Assembly: GCF_014655295.1 (NCBI RefSeq)
Contig: NZ_BNBI01000018.1
Span: 62,001 to 126,000, forward strand
Length of the DNA: 64,000 nt
Direction: 5' to 3'
Source of the DNA: Streptomyces fumanus
GTDB lineage: Bacteria > Actinomycetota > Actinomycetes > Streptomycetales > Streptomycetaceae
The notes beneath the pieces were generated by a model that did not search any database, was not told where the DNA came from, and saw nothing but the letters and a program-made list of their open reading frames with translations. Made by a program: the position numbers and the translations under genes. Of this stretch, positions 17,110-24,157 are shown one piece after another (positions within the stretch are counted from its first letter, which is position 1; each line of letters begins with the position of its first letter).

Positions 17110-18234
17110 ATGCCGCTGAACGTCGCGCGACCCGTTCCTCCCCCCGCACCCCGCACCGCCCCGCTCGCACGCCCCACCCTGCTGCTCACCGGCGGCTCCG
17201 GAGTCCTCGGACGTGCCCTGATCGACGAACTCGCCCCGCACTTCGACCTGCTCTGCCTGCGCCGCACCCGGCCCCTGCACGACCCCCGGGTCCGGGAGAT
17301 CCCGGGCGACCTGCTCGCCCCCCGCTTCGGCCTGACCCCCCGGCAGTGGTACGAACTCGCCCTGCGCGTGGACGTGGTGGTGCACTCCGGCGCCCAGACC
17401 AACTGGCACATCCCGCCCGGCGAGATCGTGCGCACCAACACCCTCGGCACCGACACCGCGCTCGACCTCGCCGCCCGCGCGGACGCGCCCGTGTACCTGG
17501 TCAGCACGGCGTTCGTCGCCAACACCCTGACCGACCAGGACCGCGAGCGCTTCCCCGGCGCCGCCGCCTACCTCGACTCCAAGATCCGCGCCGAGCAGAT
17601 GATGCGGGACAGCGGCCAGCCGGGGGCCATCGTGCGGCCCTCCGTCGTCATGGGGCACTCCGTCACCGGCCGGATCGCCGAGCAGCAGGGCCTGACCAAG
17701 GTCCTCGCCGCGATGGTCCTCGGCCAGGTCCCGGTACTGCCGGGCGCCCCCGAGGCCCGCATCGACATGGTCCCGCAGGACTACGTCTCCCGTGCCGTCG
17801 GCGACCTCGTCCGGGGCGGGGTGGGCAACGGCGAGTACTGGCTCACCGCCGGCAAGGAGGCCGTCGAACTGCGGGAGATCGCCGACACCTGCGCGGAGTT
17901 CGCCGCCCAGCAGGGCCTGCCCCGCCCCGAACGCCCCCGGCTCATCCCGATCGAGGCGGTGCACCGCCTGCTGCTGCCGATACTGGCGGGCACCGCACTG
18001 CCCGGCCCGGTGCACCAGCGGTTCCGGTACTACGCCGAACTGCTCCTCGTCTTCCAGCGCGAGCTGCCGTTCGACACCTCCCTCGGCGAGCCCGACTGCG
18101 GCACCCGGCCGACCCGCGCCGACATCCGCGCCGCCCTCGCCCGCAACCTGCGGAGCTGGGCCGAGACCCGTCCCGTATCCCGCCGCCGGTGCCGCCCGGC
18201 GGCCGGCCCGACCCCCACGGAGGTGGCGTCATGA
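17110..18234 (+). CDS. Extended SDR, fatty acyl/thioester reductase-like
   Basis: This 374-residue extended SDR resembles the NAD_binding_4 (male sterility/thioester reductase) group. The cofactor loop TGGSGVLG is at residues 27-34, VSTAFVAN at 131-138 and the catalytic pair Tyr154-x3-Lys158 (YLDSK). The long C-terminal helical part (RLLLPILAG, FRYYAELLLVFQRELPFDT) matches fatty-acyl reductase-like proteins rather than sugar epimerases. Predicted reaction: NADPH-dependent reduction of an acyl-CoA or acyl-ACP to an aldehyde. The gene ends in an ATGA overlap with the aminotransferase, so aldehyde capture by transamination to a primary amine is a natural next step. Confidence 0.78.
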   Translation: MPLNVARPVPPPAPRTAPLARPTLLLTGGSGVLGRALIDELAPHFDLLCLRRTRPLHDPRVREIPGDLLAPRFGLTPRQWYELALRVDVVVHSGAQTNWHIPPGEIVRTNTLGTDTALDLAARADAPVYLVSTAFVANTLTDQDRERFPGAAAYLDSKIRAEQMMRDSGQPGAIVRPSVVMGHSVTGRIAEQQGLTKVLAAMVLGQVPVLPGAPEARIDMVPQDYVSRAVGDLVRGGVGNGEYWLTAGKEAVELREIADTCAEFAAQQGLPRPERPRLIPIEAVHRLLLPILAGTALPGPVHQRFRYYAELLLVFQRELPFDTSLGEPDCGTRPTRADIRAALARNLRSWAETRPVSRRRCRPAAGPTPTEVAS

Positions 18235-19496
18235 CCGTCTCGCCCCCGGCACCCCGCACCACCGGCGAGGACGTCGTCGACCTCTACCTGCGGCACATCG
18301 GCTCCGGCCGGGCCGTGATGGGCCGGGTCATGGGCGGCATGGCCGAGATCGGCTCCGAAGGCCCCTGGATCCACGCCGACGACGGCCGCCGCTTCCTCAA
18401 CTTCGGCGGCTACGGCGTCTTCCTGCTGGGCCACCGCCACCCGGCCGTCGTCGAGGCCGTGCACCGGCAGATCGACACCCACCCGCTGGCCAGCCGGGTC
18501 TTCCTGGAGCCCGTCGCCGCCCGCGCCGCCAAGGCGCTGGCCACCCACACCCCGCCCGGCCTGGACTTCGTGCACTTCGTCAACTCCGGCGCCGAGGCCA
18601 CCGAAGCCGCCCTGAAACTGGCCCGCGCGCACGGCCGCACCGCGGTGATCACCACCCGCCGCGGCTTCCACGGCAAGACCCTCGGCGCCCTCAGCGTCAC
18701 CGCCAACGACACCTACCAGGACCCCTTCCGGCCGCTGCTCCCGGACGTCACCCAGGTCGACCACGACGACCCGGCCGGCCTCGAACAGGCCCTCGCCGCC
18801 CACCGCGACCGGGCCGTCGTCATCCTCGAACCCGTCCAGGGCGAGGGCGGCGTCCGCATCCCCCGCCCCGGCTACCTCCGCCGGGTCGTCGAGCTGTGCC
18901 GGACGTACGGCGCCCTGCTCGTCGTCGACGAGATCCAGACCGGCATGGGCCGCCTGGGCACCTGGTGGGGCGTCGACGCCGAGGACGTACGGCCCGACAT
19001 CATGCTGGTCGGCAAGGGCCTGTCCGGCGGGGTGGTGCCCATCGCCGCCATGGTCGCCACCGCCGAGGCGTACGACCCCTTCGGCCGCGACCCCTACCTG
19101 CACACCTCCACCTTCGGCGCCTCCCCGATCGCCTGCGCCGCCGCCCTCGCCACCGTCACCGCGATGGAACGCGAGGACACCGTCGCCCGCGCCGCCGCCC
19201 TCGGCGCCCGCGTCCTGGACGGCGTACGGAAGATCTGCGCGCCGTACCAGGGCGGACTGGTCCGCGAGGTGCGCGGCCGGGGCCTGCTGATCGGCATCGA
19301 GTTCACCAAGGAGCAGGCCGTCGGCGACCTGCTGCTGGAGATGATCGGCCGCGGCGTCCTCGTCAACCACTCCCTCAACGCCACCCGGGTCCTGCGGCTG
19401 ACCCCGCCCGCCGTGGTCGACGACGCGGCGCTGGAGCTGTTCCTCACCACCTTCACCGAGGGACTGCGCAGCACCGCCGCCCGCATCCCCGTATGA
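18231..19496 (+). CDS. Class III PLP aminotransferase
   Basis: This 421-residue protein belongs to the ornithine/putrescine/GABA aminotransferase family. Visible elements are NSGAEATEAALKLAR, GFHGKTLGAL, the PLP-binding VVDEIQTGMGR and the Schiff-base Lys262 in VGKGLSGG. Class III enzymes transfer amines onto aldehydes, so pairing with the overlapping acyl reductase gene suggests production of an alkylamine from a fatty acyl thioester, as in tambjamine-type pathways. It is near full length with no truncation. The start ATG 18231 is fixed by the 4-bp overlap and an upstream GGAGG. Confidence 0.92.
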   Translation: MTVSPPAPRTTGEDVVDLYLRHIGSGRAVMGRVMGGMAEIGSEGPWIHADDGRRFLNFGGYGVFLLGHRHPAVVEAVHRQIDTHPLASRVFLEPVAARAAKALATHTPPGLDFVHFVNSGAEATEAALKLARAHGRTAVITTRRGFHGKTLGALSVTANDTYQDPFRPLLPDVTQVDHDDPAGLEQALAAHRDRAVVILEPVQGEGGVRIPRPGYLRRVVELCRTYGALLVVDEIQTGMGRLGTWWGVDAEDVRPDIMLVGKGLSGGVVPIAAMVATAEAYDPFGRDPYLHTSTFGASPIACAAALATVTAMEREDTVARAAALGARVLDGVRKICAPYQGGLVREVRGRGLLIGIEFTKEQAVGDLLLEMIGRGVLVNHSLNATRVLRLTPPAVVDDAALELFLTTFTEGLRSTAARIPV

Positions 19497-19553
19497 CCCG
19501 CCCGCCCGGAGCCCCCGTATGACCCGCCCGCACCGGAAGGAACCGAACCCACC

Positions 19554-20024
19554 ATGCCCCACGTGGTACTGCAGGCCCGCACCGACGCACTCGACCCGGC
19601 CGAGGCGTACCGGCGCATCAGCGACTTCCGCCGCTACCCCGAGTTCACCGACACCGTCCGCGAGGTGACCGTCGAACCGCCGCTGGCCGACGGCTCCGCG
19701 ATCTCGGAGTGGGCCGTCGTCTTCCGCGGCGGCCTGATGCGCTGGCGCGAACGCGACACCTTCGACCCGGACACCCGCACCATCGCCTTCGAACAGCTCA
19801 GCGGCGACTTCAAGACCTTCACCGGGAGCTGGCGCTGCGCCCCGCGCGACGGCGGCACCCTCGTCGTCTTCGAGGCCACCTTCGACCTGGGCATCCCCAG
19901 CCTCGCCGAGATCCTCGACCCGGTCGCCGAGGCCACGCTGCGCACCCTCATCGGGCAGATCGTGACCGGCCTGCTCGACGCCGAGGTGGTGACCGATGGG
20001 CGCGCGGCTGCGGCTCGTGACTGA
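19554..20024 (+). CDS. SRPBCC (START/polyketide cyclase-like) protein
   Basis: This 156-residue protein has an SRPBCC fold: ISDFRRYPEFTDTV early, SEWAVVFRGGLMRWRERDTFD in the middle strands and the long C-terminal helix ending at LDAEV. The domain binds hydrophobic ligands and in polyketide clusters can act as cyclase/aromatase. No polyketide synthase is present here, so it more likely binds or protects a lipid intermediate, or assists a cyclisation or dehydration. Catalytic residues cannot be assigned. ATG 19554 has GGAAGGAAC upstream, and its 3' end overlaps the flavin reductase gene by 29 bp. Confidence 0.82.
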   Translation: MPHVVLQARTDALDPAEAYRRISDFRRYPEFTDTVREVTVEPPLADGSAISEWAVVFRGGLMRWRERDTFDPDTRTIAFEQLSGDFKTFTGSWRCAPRDGGTLVVFEATFDLGIPSLAEILDPVAEATLRTLIGQIVTGLLDAEVVTDGRAAAARD

Positions 20025-20577
20025 CCGGACGACCGCCCCGGCCCCGCCCCCGCCCGAACCGCTGCTGGGCGAGGAACCCGGCCCCGGCGCCGCCCGCTGC
20101 CTGACCCTGTACGCCAAGCTCACCGCCGGGGTCAGCGTCGTCACCGCGGCCGGCGCGGGCGGCCCGCTGGGCATGACCGTCTCCGCCGTCACCTCGCTCT
20201 CCGCCCGCCCGCCGCTGCTCCTGGTCTGCCTGCGCGACGGCTCCCGCACCCTCACCGCGGTCCGCGCCCACCGGGCCTTCGCCGTGCACCTGCTGCGCGA
20301 GGAACAGCAGGACCTGGCGACCCGGTTCGCGTCCCCGACGACGCCCGCCGCCGAACGGTTCGCCGGCACCGAGCTGCGCCATGTGCTGGGCGTCCCCGTG
20401 CTCGCCGGGGCGCTGGCCTGGTCGGTGTGCCTGACCGAGGACGTGCGCCGCTACGGCGACCACCACCTCGTCGTCGGCCGGATCGCCGCCGTGCACGTGG
20501 GCGGCGGCCGCCCGCTGCTCTGGCACGACCGCCGGTTCCGGTCGCTGACCGAGCGGTTCCCGGACGGCCCCGGATGA
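19996..20577 (+). CDS. Flavin reductase domain protein (VlmR/HpaC type)
   Basis: This 193-residue flavin:NAD(P)H reductase has the split-barrel fold: GVSVVTAAGAGGPLGMTVSAVTSLSARPPLLLVC-type core (family key GMT-S-SLS-PP-L), later AFAVHLL and DHHLVVGRI. Such proteins supply FADH2/FMNH2 to two-component monooxygenases. Here the likely customer is the acyl-CoA-dehydrogenase-like enzyme encoded at 15881, as VlmR serves VlmH in valanimycin synthesis. A GTG at 20017 is an alternative start that would reduce the overlap with the SRPBCC gene. Its stop overlaps the next ATG (ATGA). Confidence 0.9.
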   Translation: MGARLRLVTDRTTAPAPPPPEPLLGEEPGPGAARCLTLYAKLTAGVSVVTAAGAGGPLGMTVSAVTSLSARPPLLLVCLRDGSRTLTAVRAHRAFAVHLLREEQQDLATRFASPTTPAAERFAGTELRHVLGVPVLAGALAWSVCLTEDVRRYGDHHLVVGRIAAVHVGGGRPLLWHDRRFRSLTERFPDGPG

Positions 20578-21884
20578 TCAGCGCCCCGGCCGGAACGCCG
20601 TGCTGGGAACCGGCGGAACTGCCGCCGCAGCCCCCGCTGCACGGCGTGGTCACCGCGGACGTGGCCGTCGTCGGCGCCGGCCTGGCCGGGCTGGCCTGCG
20701 CCTACCACCTCTCCGAACGCGCCCCCGGCCTGGACATCGCCGTCGTCGACGCGGGCCGCCCGGCCGCCGGGGCCAGCGGCCGGGGCACCGGCCTGCTCGG
20801 CCCCCGCGCCGGGCCGGCCGTCGACCGCGCGGTACGCCGCCACGGCCCGCGCGCCGCCCGCCGGATGCACCGGGCGAGCCTGCGCGCCGTGGAGGAGGTC
20901 CTCGACCTGTGCCGCCGCCTCGACGTGCCCTGCGGGCTGCGCCCCGGCGCCCAGATCATGGCCGCGCGCACCCCGGCGGGCCTGGTGGCACTCGCCCGGC
21001 AGGCCCGCGTCTACCGCGAACTCGGCCTCGACGTACCGGTGCTGACCGCCGACGCCGTCCGCGACCGGGTCGGCGTGCCCTACCGGGCCGGGATGCTGCA
21101 CCAGCCCGCCGCCACCCTCGACCCGGCCGCCCTCACCTGCGCCCTGGCCCGCGCCTGCGCCGCCAAGGGCGTACGGTTCTACGGCGAGAGCCCCCTGCTG
21201 ACCGTGCGCCCCGGCGAACTCGTCGGCCCCGAACTGGTCTTCCCGCACGGCCGGCTCTACGCCGGTCAGGCGGTGCTCGCCGTCAACTCCGCCGCCCGCG
21301 CCATCGGCCTGCCCGTCGGCTCCGTCTTCCCCCTGGAGGTGTACGCGATCGCCACCGCGCCCCTGAGCGTCCCGGCGTACGAGGCGCTGGGCGGGCGCAC
21401 GGGGGACGCGCTGATCGACGCGGTGCCCCTCGCGCCCTACTTCCGGGTGCTGCCCGACCGGGGCCTGGTGGCCGGCGGCGGCACCGCGACCGTCCCCGAC
21501 GGGCTGGGCGCCTCCCGGCTCCAGGCGGTGCGGGAGCGGGCCTGGAGCTGGCTGGAGGGGTGGCTGCGGAGCCTGCGCCCCGAACTGGCCCGGGTGGAGA
21601 TCACCCACCGCTGGTCCGGGCGGATCGGCATGACCGGCGACGACCTGCCGGTGGTCGGGCCGGTGCACGGCTTCTCCGACGTCTGGTACATCGGCGGCTG
21701 CTGCGGCCACGGCCTCGCCCTCTCCGTCGCGCACGGCGCCCATGTCGCCGCCGCCCTGCTCGGCGACCCGGAGACCGGCGAGCGGATGCCCTGGCACCGG
21801 TCGAAGGCCCCGGCACTGCCCGGCCGGCCCCTGCTGCGCGCCTACGTGGACGCCGTCGGCCTGGCCGCGCGTCACGGACGGTGA
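20574..21884 (+). CDS. FAD-dependent oxidase, DAO (glycine/D-amino acid oxidase) family
   Basis: This 436-residue protein has the DAO fold: dinucleotide site VVGAGLAGLACAYHL (GAGLAG at residues 34-39), a GASGRGTG flavin loop, and the C-terminal MTGDDLPVVGPV and YIGGCCGHGLALS motifs. GCCGHG near residue 382 holds His and two Cys where relatives sometimes attach FAD. DAO enzymes oxidise C-N bonds of amino acids; in the hydrazinoacetate pathways (s56-p1, formycin) a DAO enzyme acts on an N-N-linked amino acid after the coupling step. In this operon it could oxidise the coupled hydrazine to hydrazone, azo or azoxy. Start fixed by ATGA overlap. Confidence 0.85.
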   Translation: MISAPAGTPCWEPAELPPQPPLHGVVTADVAVVGAGLAGLACAYHLSERAPGLDIAVVDAGRPAAGASGRGTGLLGPRAGPAVDRAVRRHGPRAARRMHRASLRAVEEVLDLCRRLDVPCGLRPGAQIMAARTPAGLVALARQARVYRELGLDVPVLTADAVRDRVGVPYRAGMLHQPAATLDPAALTCALARACAAKGVRFYGESPLLTVRPGELVGPELVFPHGRLYAGQAVLAVNSAARAIGLPVGSVFPLEVYAIATAPLSVPAYEALGGRTGDALIDAVPLAPYFRVLPDRGLVAGGGTATVPDGLGASRLQAVRERAWSWLEGWLRSLRPELARVEITHRWSGRIGMTGDDLPVVGPVHGFSDVWYIGGCCGHGLALSVAHGAHVAAALLGDPETGERMPWHRSKAPALPGRPLLRAYVDAVGLAARHGR

Positions 21885-21937
21885 CGGCCGCGCGACACGG
21901 CAGGCTGTTCCCCGTACCCCCCACAGGAAGGCTCACG

Positions 21938-23182
21938 ATGCGACTCACGCGACCCGGGACCGACGGACCGCTGCCCCCGACCCTGCCGATGGGCGCCGCC
22001 GACCTCGCCTACCGCCGGGCCGTGCGCGGCGGCGCGCTGCCGCTGCCCGTCGTCTTCGTCTTCGACGGCCCCGCCCCGGCCCTGGACACGGTCCGTGCCC
22101 GCGTCGCCGAACGGGCCCCCCACGTCCCCGCGGCGAACTACCGCCCGTCCCGCGAGGGCAAGGTGTTCCGGCGCGTGGACCGGATCGCGGTCGAGCGGCA
22201 CGTCCGGGAGGTCCGGCTGACCGGCGACACCGACTGCACGGCGACCGGACGGCTGCTGCTGTCCCGGCCGATGAGCGTGGCCGACGGTCCGCTGTGGGAG
22301 GTGTGGCTGGTGCACGGCGCGGGCGGCGGCCACGCCCTGTGCTACCGCACCGACCACCGCCTCCAGGACGGCATGGGCGCCGTGTACGCCGCCCGCGCCC
22401 TGCTCGACGACGACCCGGCCAGCGGCCCGCCCGCGCAGGCGCTCGCCCGGCCGGCCCCGCGGGGCGTCGCCGGGGTCCTCGGCGACGTGCTGCGCAGCCT
22501 CGGCCGGCCCGTCGCCAAGCCCGGCTTCGACGGGCCGGTCGGCCCCGGCCTCCGGGTCTGCCACGCCACCACGCCGCTGGCCCGGCTGCGCGCCGCCGGC
22601 CGGGTCCAGGGCGGCAGCGTGAACGACGTCTACCTCACCGCCCTGTCGCACGCCGTGCGCACCTGGCACCTCAAGGCCACCGGCGAGACCCATCCGCCGC
22701 TGCCGGTGGCGGTGCCGATGTCGGTCCGGGCGCCGGGGGAGGAGTACGCCCCCGGCAACCGCATCGCCCTCGCACACGTGGTGCTGCCCTGCGACGAGGC
22801 GGTGCCGCAGCGGGCCTTCCGGCGGGTCCGGCAGAGCACGGAGCGCCTGCGGGAGGGCCGCCGGCGGGACTCCTTCCGGCTGCTGCTGGCGGCCACCCCC
22901 CGGCCGGTCGGGGCCCGGCTCGGCGTCCGCCTGGTCACCGGGACGGTCGTCGCCGCGCCGGTCAGCCGGGTCGACGTCGGGGCCCCGCTGGTCCACCGGG
23001 GGGCCGCATCGCGCTGGTCGGCCGCCTACACCGGCACGGCCGCCGGCATCCGCTGCATGGTGACGCTGACCAGCCAGCAGGACGTCGCCTGCCTGACCGT
23101 GGTGCACGACGAGACGCTGGCCGGCGCCGAGGAACTCCCGGACCTGTGGCTGGCGGCCCTGCTGGAGCTGGAGCGGAGCTGA
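21938..23182 (+). CDS. WS/DGAT-like acyltransferase (condensation-fold)
   Basis: This 414-residue protein resembles wax ester synthase/diacylglycerol acyltransferases. The active-site motif HHxxxDG appears as DHRLQDG (Asp139, His140, Asp144, Gly145): the second, catalytic His is kept and the first is Asp. The C-terminal block has NDVYLTALSHAVR and VAVPMSVRAP, with a second conserved Asn in GNRIA, as in the family. Predicted role: transfer of an acyl group from CoA or a thioester to the amine or hydroxyl of the pathway product. It ends 1 bp from the convergent methyltransferase. ATG 21938 follows CAGGAAGG; 53-bp gap from the oxidase gene. Confidence 0.82.
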   Translation: MRLTRPGTDGPLPPTLPMGAADLAYRRAVRGGALPLPVVFVFDGPAPALDTVRARVAERAPHVPAANYRPSREGKVFRRVDRIAVERHVREVRLTGDTDCTATGRLLLSRPMSVADGPLWEVWLVHGAGGGHALCYRTDHRLQDGMGAVYAARALLDDDPASGPPAQALARPAPRGVAGVLGDVLRSLGRPVAKPGFDGPVGPGLRVCHATTPLARLRAAGRVQGGSVNDVYLTALSHAVRTWHLKATGETHPPLPVAVPMSVRAPGEEYAPGNRIALAHVVLPCDEAVPQRAFRRVRQSTERLREGRRRDSFRLLLAATPRPVGARLGVRLVTGTVVAAPVSRVDVGAPLVHRGAASRWSAAYTGTAAGIRCMVTLTSQQDVACLTVVHDETLAGAEELPDLWLAALLELERS

Positions 23183-23183
23183 G

Positions 23184-24041
23184 TCACGTGCGGAGCGTCC
23201 CGGTGATCAGGAACACCGTCCGGGCGGCGGCCTCCGGCAGCATCGGCAGGCAGGGCCCCAGCCGCTCGACGGCGTAGGGCAGCGTGAACGGGTCGGCCAC
23301 CCGGGCGTCCCAGTGGTGGCCGGCCCACCAGCGCTCCGGCTCGGCGAGCCGCCAGTGCCAGGCCAGGCCGGTGTCCGCCAGGGCGTCGAGGAACGGTGCC
23401 ACGAACGACGAGGTCACGGTCTCGGCGTTGACGCACTCGGCGCCGAACGTGCTGCCCGGCGCGGAGAGTTCCGTCATCGCCGTAACGACCGACTCCACCG
23501 TCTCCGGCGGCAGGTGGTACAGCAGGGTCTCGGCGAGCCAGGCGGTGGGCCGCGCGGGATCGAACCCGGCGGCGAGGAGTTCCGCGCGCCAGTCGCCGGC
23601 CGGGTCGGCGCCGACCGCGCTCCGGCGCCCGCAGGAGGCCGGGGCCCCGTCCAGGACGTACTCCTTGAAGGCCAGCAGGGCGGGGTCGGCCACCTCGAAG
23701 ACGTGCACCCCGGTCGGCCAGTCCAGCCGGAACGCCCGGGTGTCCAGACCGGCGCCCAGCAGCACCACCTGGCGGCAGCCCGCGCGGGCCGCCGCCACCA
23801 GGTGCTCGTCGAAGAACCGGCTGCGCACCACGGCCCACTCGGGCAGCAGCCGCTGCATCGGCCCGTCCCCCGGCGGACCGCCCCGGTACCCGGCCGCGTG
23901 CAGGAAGTCACCGGCCCACGGATCACGGACGTACGGCGCCTCGCGGCCGTACTCCGCGGCGTGCGCGGCGGCCGTCCACAGGGCGACCTGGGAGAGGCCG
24001 TCCGGCGCGGGGAGGGACTGCGGGCCTGCGGGGTGGGGCAT
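23184..24041 (-). CDS. Class I SAM methyltransferase, TIGR00027/LCM-like
   Basis: This 285-residue protein has the signature of the leucine-carboxyl-methyltransferase-like family abundant in actinobacteria: VRSRFFDE, then VVLLGAGLDTRAFRLDWP (SAM motif I), VADPALLAFKEYVL and WLAETLLYHLP. These enzymes often make methyl esters or O-methyl groups. It is read leftward, converging within 1 bp on the biosynthetic operon, and sits 116 bp after the UbiB-like gene. Azodyrecin synthesis includes a SAM methyltransferase, Ady1; whether this gene serves the neighbouring pathway is an inference from position. ATG 24041 has GGAGG seven bases upstream. Confidence 0.88.
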   Translation of the reverse strand: MPHPAGPQSLPAPDGLSQVALWTAAAHAAEYGREAPYVRDPWAGDFLHAAGYRGGPPGDGPMQRLLPEWAVVRSRFFDEHLVAAARAGCRQVVLLGAGLDTRAFRLDWPTGVHVFEVADPALLAFKEYVLDGAPASCGRRSAVGADPAGDWRAELLAAGFDPARPTAWLAETLLYHLPPETVESVVTAMTELSAPGSTFGAECVNAETVTSSFVAPFLDALADTGLAWHWRLAEPERWWAGHHWDARVADPFTLPYAVERLGPCLPMLPEAAARTVFLITGTLRT

Positions 24042-24157
24042 GGGGGCCTCCGGGGTGCGAGGGGGGATCTGTTCGTTCGGCGGGGCCGGCGGCGGCAGGT
24101 GGGCCGGCGGGGGTGCCGGCGGCCGGCCGGCCCGGGGGCGCGGTGGCGGGCGGCCGG

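Noticed and set aside
14397..23182. Type II polyketide or NRPS cluster
   Set aside because: No ketosynthase, carrier or adenylation domain; the SRPBCC protein alone does not support this.
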